A stretch of DNA of 7,228 bases. It comes from Methanocorpusculum sp. GTDB taxonomy: Archaea; Halobacteriota; Methanomicrobia; Methanomicrobiales; Methanocorpusculaceae. The notes below the pieces were generated by a model, which worked only from the letters and a program-made list of their open reading frames with translations, did no database searches and was not told the DNA's origin. The stretch lies in assembly GCA_030539595.1 (NCBI GenBank), contig JAUNXW010000086.1, positions 1 to 7,228 of the forward strand. Reading direction: 5' to 3'. Position numbers and translations under genes: made by a program. Positions 1-5,108 of the stretch are shown piece by piece; the first letter of the stretch is position 1; each line of letters starts with the position of its first letter.

Positions 1-1463
1 TGAGAATCATCCATTGTTTCAAGAGTATTTTTACCGAAAACAACAGCCCATATTTTTCCGATTGTTCCGAAGAATGTATTTGTCTGCGCAGGATTTTCTG
101 TTCCGCAGTAAACATATCCGCGTTTTGTGCTTGCAACTGTTCTTTTTTCCCTGAGATTTTCAATGAGGTCATCCGCGGTTTTACCGAAATATTTTCTGTC
201 GCGTACTGAATTATACGGAAGTTCAGAACAAGCGCACAACAAATGAGCAGATAAAATATAAGGGTTTTCAATTCCGAGAATCGCTTCTTCTGTCGGCAAG
301 TCAAAAAACGAATCCGGATTTTTTACGTAATACTGGTCTATTGGGCTTTGTCCCGCAACAAAAGTAATTTCCGAATCCTGATATTTTCTCCCTGCTCTTC
401 CTGCCTGCTGAAGAAATGAAGTCATTGAACCGGGGAAACCGCTGATAACAACCGAGTCAAGACCGCCTATATCAATTCCCACTTCAAGCGCATTTGTGCT
501 GAATACGCCGGATACCTCTCCGTTTTTAAGATTTGCTTCTATCCTGCGTCTTTCATCAGGACGGTAACCGCCTCTGTATGAAGCAATGTTTCCGGCAATT
601 TTGCTGTCCCTGCATTTTACCGCAGTGATTTCTGCAGTCGTTCTTGATTTTGTGAAACAGATTGTCTGACGTCCGGACTTTATATTTTCGCTAACTAAAT
701 TTGCCGCAGATGCTATACTTGTTTTGTTAGGGTCGTTGTAGATGCGAAATATTTTTTTGGCGTGAGGCGAGCCGTCGTTATTTATTTCATCAAACGATAC
801 CCCGCACAATGTTTCTGCAAAATTTACAGAGTTGCCGAGAGTAGCAGACGATAAAATAAATTGAGGATTTGCATCGTAATAATTACAGATTCTTCTGAGC
901 CTGCGTATCAGAAGAGCTGTGTTTGAACCAAATACTCCTCTGTATTTATGAGCCTCATCAATTACGATAAATGAAAGGTTAGTAAAAAAGTCCCCCCACT
1001 TCGCACGGTACGGAAGAATCTGATGAAGCTCATACATATTGGTCAGAATAACCCGTGATGTTTCACGAATCGCTGACCTGTTCTCGGTTTTAGTATCTCC
1101 GTCATAAACCGCAGGCTTCGTTTTTGCATTAAGTTCAGAATCAATTTCTTTTATTGAAATTAACTGGTCACGTGTCAATGCTTTTGTCGGGTAGATGAAT
1201 AATGCTCTTGCATCAGAATTTTTCATCAGGTTATCAAATATCGGCAGAGTATAACAGAGTGTTTTTCCAGAAGCGGTAGGAGTTGTGATAATTATATTTT
1301 TTCCATCACAAATCGCATCATATGCATCCGCCTGATGGTTGTAGAGTTTTATTTTTTTGGAATCCAGATAGTCGGATATTTTTTCGGAAAACGAGACCTG
1401 AGGTTTTCTGAATTCGGGCAATTTCGCGTCGTAAGTTTTTTCAAAAACAACAGCATCAGCCAT
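1..1463 (-). CDS. mrfA: DEAH-box ATP-dependent DNA helicase, YprA/MrfA (Hrq1-like) family, C-terminus cut off by window edge
   Basis: The minus strand is open from an ATG at 1463 to the window edge, giving 487 N-terminal residues. Superfamily 2 helicase motifs appear in order: Q-motif-like YNHQ (41-44), Walker A TPTASGKT (61-68), PTKAL (92-96), DEAH (169-172), SAT (206-208), STNALEVGIDIGG (322-334) and QQAGRAGR (352-359). The sequence around YRGGYRPDERRRIE (296-309) and the motif V/VI wording are typical of YprA/MrfA, the relatives of eukaryotic Hrq1. Family members reach about 750 residues and end in a zinc-binding DUF1998 domain, so roughly 260 residues lie outside the window. The start is supported by GGAG (1471-1474) 7 nt upstream and by an 8-bp overlap (ATGGCTGA) with the exonuclease gene, implying translational coupling. 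The protein probably unwinds DNA 3'-5' in repair together with that nuclease. Family is certain; the mitomycin-type repair role is transferred from Bacillus subtilis. Confidence 0.93.
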   Translation of the reverse strand, partial: MADAVVFEKTYDAKLPEFRKPQVSFSEKISDYLDSKKIKLYNHQADAYDAICDGKNIIITTPTASGKTLCYTLPIFDNLMKNSDARALFIYPTKALTRDQLISIKEIDSELNAKTKPAVYDGDTKTENRSAIRETSRVILTNMYELHQILPYRAKWGDFFTNLSFIVIDEAHKYRGVFGSNTALLIRRLRRICNYYDANPQFILSSATLGNSVNFAETLCGVSFDEINNDGSPHAKKIFRIYNDPNKTSIASAANLVSENIKSGRQTICFTKSRTTAEITAVKCRDSKIAGNIASYRGGYRPDERRRIEANLKNGEVSGVFSTNALEVGIDIGGLDSVVISGFPGSMTSFLQQAGRAGRKYQDSEITFVAGQSPIDQYYVKNPDSFFDLPTEEAILGIENPYILSAHLLCACSELPYNSVRDRKYFGKTADDLIENLREKRTVASTKRGYVYCGTENPAQTNTFFGTIGKIWAVVFGKNTLETMDDS

Positions 1464-2391
1464 AAATAAACTCCAGATGATGGTTTAAGAGGCGGGCAAG
1501 ATTTGCAACATCCGCTTCGTTGTGTTCAACTATAGGTTCAAGAATATCAGCATTTTTTGTCCAGAGATATCTTTTGTAGTATACAGGAACTAAGTATCCT
1601 GGTAAATCCTCCTGACGCTTAAGCCCAAGCAGATAATTTTCTACAGTCCCAAGACAGCAGTTTGGCAAACTCTGTGAAAATATTTTTCGTGTCGGGTAAA
1701 GCAGATCAAAATGCATCTTAATCGATACGTTTCTTTCTCCGTAGTATGCAAGTCTTTCGTTGAGATAAGGGATATCAAAAGCCCTGCCGTTATAGGTGAC
1801 CGCGTCTTTTTCTTTTTTGAAATGCTTAGCGGTCAGCATCAGTGCGGGCAGTTCTTCTTCTATATTTCTTAAAAGATACTGCGTGACTTTAAGTTCACTG
1901 CCGTCTAACTCCCCGCAACCAAATAGAATTATTGGAGAATGTCCCATCCCAAGTGTTTCTATATCGAAGAAAATATGATTCTCAGAGTTCTGTGCAGAAA
2001 ATCCTAGAAGAAGCGGGTCGTTCCCTCTGTGAAACTCACGCATCATAGATGTGATTTCTTTGGGAGTTCCTTCAGAAATTATTTCTGCAGTCTCTTTTGC
2101 TGTTTCCTTGAACCTTGTATGTCTCAATTCCTGAATTGTGAGGATTCCTTTTTTCTTAAATTCTGCTGCTCTGACTTTTCCGATTCCCTGAATTATCGTT
2201 AAATCCTTCATCAGACGTTCACGAACTTTATCTTCGCTGATTTTGTAAGGAGTAATACTATGAACTGTTTCATATTTAAGACAGTCACCGTCAGGTGTGC
2301 TTACTTCTTCTCCGCCGAAGAAATCATCTTTTACTGCAGTTTCTCTTTTCAGAAAAACCGCGGGTGTAAAACCATTTGCCAGAGCCTGCAT
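1456..2391 (-). CDS. mrfB: RNase H-like DEDDh 3'-5' exonuclease, YprB/MrfB family
   Basis: Numbered from the ATG at 2391 (311 residues), the C-terminal half is a DEDDh exonuclease fold. Motif I is FFDIET (D143, E145), motif II is YNGRAFDIPYL (D206), and motif III is HNEADV (H290, D294). HFDLLYPTRK (227-236) lies between II and III and is typical of YprB. The N-terminal half has a helix-hairpin-helix-like GIGKVRAAEFKKKGI segment (69-83) followed by LTIQEL, a common DNA-binding element in these proteins. The protein ends right after the nuclease fold, without the TPR tail of the Bacillus protein. In B. subtilis MrfB works with MrfA to remove mitomycin C damage independently of UvrABC, and here the helicase gene follows with an 8-bp overlap. 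The reading frame is open to a TTG at 2562 (368 residues), but the added part is rich in His and Cys, shows no family similarity I recognise, and the TTG would lie upstream of the predicted transcript start. I see no Shine-Dalgarno before the ATG at 2391. Family call strong, start moderate. Confidence 0.87.
   Translation of the reverse strand: MQALANGFTPAVFLKRETAVKDDFFGGEEVSTPDGDCLKYETVHSITPYKISEDKVRERLMKDLTIIQGIGKVRAAEFKKKGILTIQELRHTRFKETAKETAEIISEGTPKEITSMMREFHRGNDPLLLGFSAQNSENHIFFDIETLGMGHSPIILFGCGELDGSELKVTQYLLRNIEEELPALMLTAKHFKKEKDAVTYNGRAFDIPYLNERLAYYGERNVSIKMHFDLLYPTRKIFSQSLPNCCLGTVENYLLGLKRQEDLPGYLVPVYYKRYLWTKNADILEPIVEHNEADVANLARLLNHHLEFIYG
1471..1474 (-). promoter_or_regulatory. Shine-Dalgarno site of the MrfA-like helicase gene
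   Basis: GGAG on the minus strand lies 7 nt before the helicase ATG and inside the last codons of the exonuclease gene. It fixes the helicase start at 1463 and supports reinitiation after the TGA at 1456-1458. Confidence 0.6.
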
Positions 2392-2396
2392 TTTTT

Positions 2397-2549
2397 TTAA
2401 CAGATGATGTAGCTTGATTCCTGTGATACTAACGGAAATGAAGGTGTCTCTGAAGCAATCCAGCAGATTTTTGAAATCTGGTTTCTTCTGTCGATAACGG
2501 TGTACTCGGAAGCTCTCTTTGCAATTGATTCTAAGGCAATGCTTGTCAT
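2397..2549 (-). CDS. possible leaderless small protein (50 aa) upstream of the exonuclease gene
   Basis: A minus-strand ORF starts with ATG at 2549 (MTSIALESIAKRASEYTVID...) and ends with TAA at 2397-2399, 5 nt before the chosen exonuclease ATG. I do not recognise the protein. It has a basic, potentially helical N-terminal part and a Ser-rich C-terminal part (ending SYIIC), with no signal peptide or membrane segment. Support comes from the TTTAAATA box at 2571-2578, centred about 25 nt upstream of the ATG, the spacing expected for a leaderless archaeal mRNA, and from ordinary-looking codon use. The competing frame over the same bases, an N-terminal extension of the exonuclease from TTG 2562, has many His/Cys residues and uses CGA and CTA codons. 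It could also be a leader peptide coupled to the exonuclease, or the remnant of a frameshifted exonuclease N-terminus. Confidence 0.42.
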   Translation of the reverse strand: MTSIALESIAKRASEYTVIDRRNQISKICWIASETPSFPLVSQESSYIIC

Positions 2550-2570
2550 AAACAAAAATCAACGTTAGAG

Positions 2571-2578
2571 TATTTAAA
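2571..2578 (-). promoter_or_regulatory. archaeal TATA box (TTTAAATA) of the exonuclease-helicase operon
   Basis: Reading the minus strand, TTTAAATA matches the archaeal box A consensus. Its centre is about 25 nt from the ATG at 2549, so transcription should begin at or within a few bases of that ATG. It is the only strong TATA-like element seen directly upstream of the minus-strand operon. Confidence 0.55.
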
Positions 2579-2670
2579 CCCCAAACCGCGCGGTGCGTTA
2601 ATGCCCCTGTGGCGACAATGCCCTTTAAAATTCTTCGATTGTCAAATCAAAAAATATACGGGCTTTGATT

Positions 2671-2714
2671 TTTTTGGATTTTTGGATTTTCTCAAAAAAA
2701 TAAAATTTTTGGAT
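2671..2714 (+). repeat. three TTTTTGGAT direct repeats in a T-rich stretch
   Basis: TTTTTGGAT occurs at 2671-2679, 2679-2687 (sharing one base) and 2706-2714. The segment is low in complexity, so the repeat may be a slippage product. It could also act as curved DNA, or as a U-rich end signal if anything is transcribed into it on the plus strand. Confidence 0.5.
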
Positions 2715-2889
2715 TGCCTAAAACAAGTCCCAAAATCTCTTGTGCGCACAAAAATAATGAGTCCACACAATAGGTTTTTCACGATTCAAAAACTTATAGT
2801 TTTCTCTGCTAAGGTCGTCCGCTTTCAGCGTCCAACCTGCATTCGCAAGTTTTCAACTTGATGCGCAAGCATTCTGTTTGCTAAGCTAA

Positions 2890-2905
2890 AGATGCTAAAG
2901 CATCT
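2890..2905. repeat. perfect inverted repeat, AGATGC/GCATCT with TAAA loop
   Basis: Six-base arms flank a four-base loop with no mismatch. It lies in the divergent spacer, immediately before the TCACCTC stretch, and is one of two neighbouring hairpins of the same size with similar loops (TAAA and CAAA). Confidence 0.5.
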
Positions 2906-2917
2906 CACCTCAACTAA

Positions 2918-2933
2918 GAAACCCAAAGGTTTC
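2918..2933. repeat. perfect inverted repeat, GAAACC/GGTTTC with CAAA loop and a competing downstream arm
   Basis: Six-base arms flank a four-base loop. A second GAAACC at 2963-2968 can pair with the same GGTTTC arm (2928-2933), with extra CGC/GCG pairing at its inner side, so two mutually exclusive hairpins can be drawn. The T-run at 2950-2954 lies in the loop of the long form. Confidence 0.45.
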
Positions 2934-2976
2934 CGCATCGGACAAGCTCTTTTTCGCGGATAGAAACCCTCAATCA

Positions 2977-2984
2977 TTATATTG
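2977..2984 (+). promoter_or_regulatory. probable TATA box (TTATATTG) of the Sel1-repeat gene
   Basis: TTATATTG is centred about 32 nt upstream of the ATG at 3013, predicting a transcript start near 3005 and a leader of less than 10 nt. That fits the absence of a Shine-Dalgarno sequence before this gene. A second AT-rich match at 2994-3002 is too close to the ATG to serve it. Confidence 0.4.
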
Positions 2985-3012
2985 CATCCAGACAAAATAT
3001 ATTCAATAAATA

Positions 3013-3819
3013 ATGCGCATCTTTGAAAAGTTTTTCAGACCGAAATCCAACGAGGCAAAAATAAACTTTGAGCTCGGGCTCGCATTATACAACGGCACAA
3101 ATGTCAAGCGCGATATTGATGAAGCTATACGGTATTTTATAAAAGCGAGAGGCGGCGGAAATGCAAAAGCCGTGTATTATCTCGGTCTTTGCTCATTCAA
3201 AGGAGACGGAGTTAATCAGGACATTGAAAAAGCAGTGAAATACTGGATACGTGCCGCAAATCTCGGAGACGATGACGCGCAGTATCGCATGGGCTGCTGT
3301 TTTGATAAAGGAATCGGCGTTCAGAAAAGTTCAAATTCAGCTAAAAAATACTGGGAAAAATCCGCGAAACAGAAAAATCCCGATGCGATGTATTTCTTGG
3401 GATTTTATGAATATTACGGCATCTGCAAAGTTTCAAATGTTTCAAAGGCTGTTGTTTACTGGGAAGCGGCTGAAAAATATGATCAAAGAGATGCAATATT
3501 TCGGCTTGGGCTCTGTTATTTTTTGGGCAGCGGTGTTGAAAGAAATATTGAAGAGACTGTTTCATATTTTGAACGCGCCTCAGAACTCGGTCAAAGTTCC
3601 GCAAAATATATGCTCGGCAGAATGTATTTTGAAGGTTACTACAGCATATTGAGAAACGAATCAAGAGGCTGGCAGTTAATTTACGATGCTGCAAATTCAG
3701 GTGAAGTCGCGGCAAAAAAATATCTCGCAAATATTGAAAGAATCCGTCAAAATCCAATTCCGAGAATATCACCGTTTTCAGAAAATGATGACGGTGAAGA
3801 TGAAATCTATGAAGTATAA
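3013..3819 (+). CDS. Sel1-like repeat (TPR-type solenoid) protein
   Basis: The 268-residue protein is almost entirely six helical repeats of about 36 residues: 15-50, 51-86, 87-122, 123-158, 159-194 and 195-231. Each follows the Sel1 pattern A.Y.LG..Y..G.GV..d...A..Y...AA..G; clear examples are YYLGLCSFKGDGV (55-67), YRMGCCFDKGIGV (91-103) and FRLGLCYFLGSGV (163-175). There is no signal peptide or membrane segment, so a cytoplasmic scaffold is likely. The N-terminus is basic (FEKFFRPK) and the C-terminus acidic (ENDDGEDEIYEV). Sel1 proteins generally act as adaptors; no partner can be named from the sequence. The gene stands alone after the divergent spacer, 40 bp before the NimA-like gene. 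The ATG at 3013 is the only sensible start, with the first repeat beginning 14 residues later. Confidence 0.9.
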   Translation: MRIFEKFFRPKSNEAKINFELGLALYNGTNVKRDIDEAIRYFIKARGGGNAKAVYYLGLCSFKGDGVNQDIEKAVKYWIRAANLGDDDAQYRMGCCFDKGIGVQKSSNSAKKYWEKSAKQKNPDAMYFLGFYEYYGICKVSNVSKAVVYWEAAEKYDQRDAIFRLGLCYFLGSGVERNIEETVSYFERASELGQSSAKYMLGRMYFEGYYSILRNESRGWQLIYDAANSGEVAAKKYLANIERIRQNPIPRISPFSENDDGEDEIYEV

Positions 3820-3822
3820 TAT
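3815..3822 (+). promoter_or_regulatory. possible TATA box (TATAATAT) of the five-gene cluster
   Basis: TATAATAT spans the stop codon of the Sel1 gene. Its centre predicts a transcript start near 3844, giving a leader of about 16 nt before the ATG at 3860. That leader contains GTGGAT, a weak partial match to the archaeal ribosome binding site. The cluster could equally be read through from the Sel1 gene. Confidence 0.33.
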
Positions 3823-3859
3823 TAATACTCAGTTAATTCAGTCATTACGTGGATAAAAA

Positions 3860-4363
3860 ATGGAAGAAAGAATTTTTCGTGAAATGCGCCGAAAGAGACA
3901 GCAGTTATCCGAAGATGAATGTATCATGATTTTGGAAAATTCAACTTCGGGAACTCTTGCCTTAATTGGAGACGGCGGATACCCTTATGCTGTTCCTCTG
4001 AGTTATGTTTACTCAAACGGGAAAATATTTTTCCACAGCGCATTAACGGGTCACAAAATTGACGCGGTCAAAAACAATGAAAAAGTCTCGTTCTGTGTAA
4101 TTGACAAAGATGATATCAAGCCCGAAAAATTTACAACATACTACAGGAGCGTAATTATATTCGGTAAAGCCCGCATACTGAATAATGATACTGAAAAACG
4201 TGCTGCAATTGAACTCCTCACTGAAAAATACTCGCCGGACTTCAAAAAAGAAGGGGTTGAAGAAATTGAGCGTGAGTTTGATAAATTCTCCATGATTGAA
4301 ATTTTAATCGAACATATTACAGGAAAACAGGGCAAAGAACTTGTTTCGAAGGAGAAACTATGA
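3860..4363 (+). CDS. pyridoxamine 5'-phosphate oxidase-fold flavoprotein, NimA-like
   Basis: This 167-residue protein has the layout of the NimA/5-nitroimidazole-resistance branch of the PNPOx-like split-barrel flavoproteins. The N-terminus is MRRKRQQLSEDECIMIL (9-25), the first strand pair is GTLALIGDGGYPYAVPLSYVY (31-51, ending with the conserved Y-P-x-x-V-P-L), and FFHSALTGHKIDAV (57-70) holds two histidines (H59, H65) at the usual flavin/ligand site. SVIIFGKARIL, further on, is the second barrel element. Members bind FMN or related flavins and are thought to reduce or sequester small molecules; some confer nitroimidazole resistance, but in anaerobic archaea the natural substrate is unknown. 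The gene opens a tight cluster; its TGA overlaps the ATG of the ASCH-like gene as ATGA. The length is normal for the family. Confidence 0.86.
   Translation: MEERIFREMRRKRQQLSEDECIMILENSTSGTLALIGDGGYPYAVPLSYVYSNGKIFFHSALTGHKIDAVKNNEKVSFCVIDKDDIKPEKFTTYYRSVIIFGKARILNNDTEKRAAIELLTEKYSPDFKKEGVEEIEREFDKFSMIEILIEHITGKQGKELVSKEKL
4351..4354 (+). promoter_or_regulatory. Shine-Dalgarno site of the ASCH-like gene
   Basis: GGAG (in AAGGAG) lies 5 nt before the ATG at 4360, inside the end of the NimA-like gene. It fixes the start and supports coupled translation across the ATGA overlap. Confidence 0.6.
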
Positions 4364-4815
4364 TACATCTGGTTTATTGCGACGACAAAGCAAAAGCACT
4401 CGAAAAGATAACGGCAGGAGAAAAAACAATGGTAATTCGCGGCGCTGCGGGAAGGAAAATCCCTCACAGCAGAGTTTTTGAAGGCGAGACTCTTTATTTT
4501 ATGAAAAAGGGAAGCGCTAAAATATCTGCGACCGCGACCGTTAAAAGTGTTCAGAATTATGTGAAGCTGACTGATGAAGAAATCAATAAAATCATTGAAG
4601 AGAATCAGAATAAACTCAGCCTGACGGACAAACAGAAAGAGTTCTGGCACAGAAAATGTCTCTGCCTTGTTGAGTTTGACAATGTAAAAGAGATTACTCC
4701 GCTTGACTTTGAAAAGCAGAGCAACATGGACGACTGGTTAATTCTTGATAAAATTGAAGATGTTGTTGTCGGTTCGTCCGTTAAGTTCAACTACGACAAC
4801 GCGAAATTAAAATAA
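4360..4815 (+). CDS. ASCH/PUA-like domain protein
   Basis: The 151-residue product looks like a single ASCH (PUA-like beta-barrel) domain. A helix AKALEKITAGEK is followed by the signature GxKxxxxR (G20, K22, R27), then VFEGETLYFMKKG (39-51), a strand ISATATVKSV (55-64), a helical insert with LTDEE (70-74), and CLCLVEFDNVKEITPL (100-115). ASCH domains bind RNA or nucleosides; the bacterial member YqfB hydrolyses N4-acetylcytidine, but I cannot assign that activity here. There are no membrane segments. The start is clear from the AAGGAG site and ATGA overlap with the NimA-like gene. The gene ends 2 bp before the TfoX-domain gene. The ASCH assignment rests on motif pattern, so another PUA-type subfamily is possible. 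Confidence 0.68.
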   Translation: MIHLVYCDDKAKALEKITAGEKTMVIRGAAGRKIPHSRVFEGETLYFMKKGSAKISATATVKSVQNYVKLTDEEINKIIEENQNKLSLTDKQKEFWHRKCLCLVEFDNVKEITPLDFEKQSNMDDWLILDKIEDVVVGSSVKFNYDNAKLK

Positions 4816-4817
4816 AA

Positions 4818-5108
4818 ATGGCATCGGATAAAGAATATCTGGATTTCATTATTGAACAGCTTGAGGGTCTTGAGATTACTTACCGCAAAATGATGGGCGA
4901 ATACATTATTTACTGCGGCGGAAAAATCATAGGCGGAGTCTATGACAACCGTTTTCTTGTAAAACCCACGGTCTCGGCTTTAAAACTTTTACCCAATCCC
5001 CATATAGAATCCCCATACTCAGGGGCAAAAGATATGATTGCGCCTGATGTTGATGACGGCGATTCATTAAAAATTCTTGTTAAATTAATTGCGGATGATA
5101 TACAATGA
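4818..5108 (+). CDS. TfoX/Sxy N-terminal domain protein
   Basis: A compact 96-residue protein consisting of just the TfoX N-terminal domain. Hallmarks are MASDKEYLDFIIEQL (1-15), YRKMMGEYIIY (22-32, the Y-R-x-M-M-G-E-Y core), YDNRFLVKP (42-50), and ESPYSGAKDM (64-73) followed by an Asp-rich turn DVDDGD (77-82). In Haemophilus and Escherichia the two-domain TfoX/Sxy controls competence together with CRP. Stand-alone N-terminal domains are widespread and of unknown function, and neither competence genes nor a C-terminal TfoX domain are seen here. It starts 2 bp after the ASCH-like gene without a visible Shine-Dalgarno, and its TGA overlaps the next ATG as ATGA, so it is surely co-translated with its neighbours. 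Family call firm, function unknown. Confidence 0.88.
   Translation: MASDKEYLDFIIEQLEGLEITYRKMMGEYIIYCGGKIIGGVYDNRFLVKPTVSALKLLPNPHIESPYSGAKDMIAPDVDDGDSLKILVKLIADDIQ

Larger units (their letters stand above)
2820..2954 (+). ncRNA. candidate small structured RNA with anti-Shine-Dalgarno-like loop
   Basis: Three perfect small hairpins lie in a row on the plus strand: CAAGTT-TTC-AACTTG (2846-2860), AGATGC-TAAA-GCATCT (2890-2905) and GAAACC-CAAA-GGTTTC (2918-2933). Between the second and third lies an unpaired-looking stretch containing TCACCTC (2905-2911), which resembles the 16S 3' tail and could pair with GAGGTGA-type ribosome binding sites. A TATA-like CTTATAG at 2793-2799 would place a start near 2820, and a T-run at 2950-2954 could end it at about 135 nt. 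I know no RNA family that this matches. It may instead be untranscribed, a minus-strand RNA, or part of the leader of the Sel1 gene. Confidence 0.25.
2579..3012. other. structured divergent intergenic region with no convincing gene
   Basis: This 434-base spacer separates the minus-strand repair operon from the plus-strand Sel1 gene. It is T/A-rich at 2640-2720 and more mixed in composition at 2810-2960. A plus-strand frame at 2601-2861 is open for 86 codons but is Phe/Lys-rich low-complexity with no start signal, so I do not call it a gene. On the minus strand I saw only fragments broken by stops. Perfect inverted repeats occur at 2644-2671 (8-bp arms AAATCAAA/TTTGATTT), 2789-2803, 2846-2860, 2890-2905 and 2918-2933. 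Because both flanking genes point away from it, these cannot be their terminators, which leaves a regulatory RNA, leader structures or a degenerate mobile or repeat sequence. Confidence 0.6.

Noticed and set aside
1796..1978. Plus-strand 60-codon frame inside the exonuclease gene
   Set aside because: Antisense shadow of a gene with intact catalytic motifs.
2392..2562. N-terminal extension of the exonuclease from a TTG codon
   Set aside because: The TTG lies upstream of the transcript start predicted from the TATA box, has no Shine-Dalgarno, and the added residues are His/Cys-rich without family similarity. Kept only as an alternative.
2601..2861. Plus-strand open frame of 86 codons in the divergent spacer
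   Set aside because: Phe/Lys-rich low-complexity translation, no ribosome binding site or well-placed TATA box, no recognisable domain, and it runs through hairpin structures.
2892..2912. Minus-strand GAGGTGAG followed by ATG
   Set aside because: A near-perfect ribosome binding site, but too close to the ATG (2 nt) and the frame stops after two codons. It is better read on the plus strand as an anti-Shine-Dalgarno-like sequence.
2840..2970. Possible small CRISPR array or C/D box RNA
   Set aside because: The hairpins differ in sequence and are not evenly spaced repeats. No good C box (RTGATGA) paired with a D box (CTGA) was found.
3251..3652. Plus-strand 133-codon frame overlapping the Sel1 gene
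   Set aside because: Out-of-frame shadow; the Sel1 frame has six regular repeats across the same bases.
3341..3772. Minus-strand 143-codon frame opposite the Sel1 gene
   Set aside because: Antisense shadow, biased composition, no domain.
4141..4650. Minus-strand 169-codon frame opposite the NimA-like and ASCH-like genes
   Set aside because: Long only because two real genes lie opposite; Phe/Ser/Ile-rich translation with no motif.
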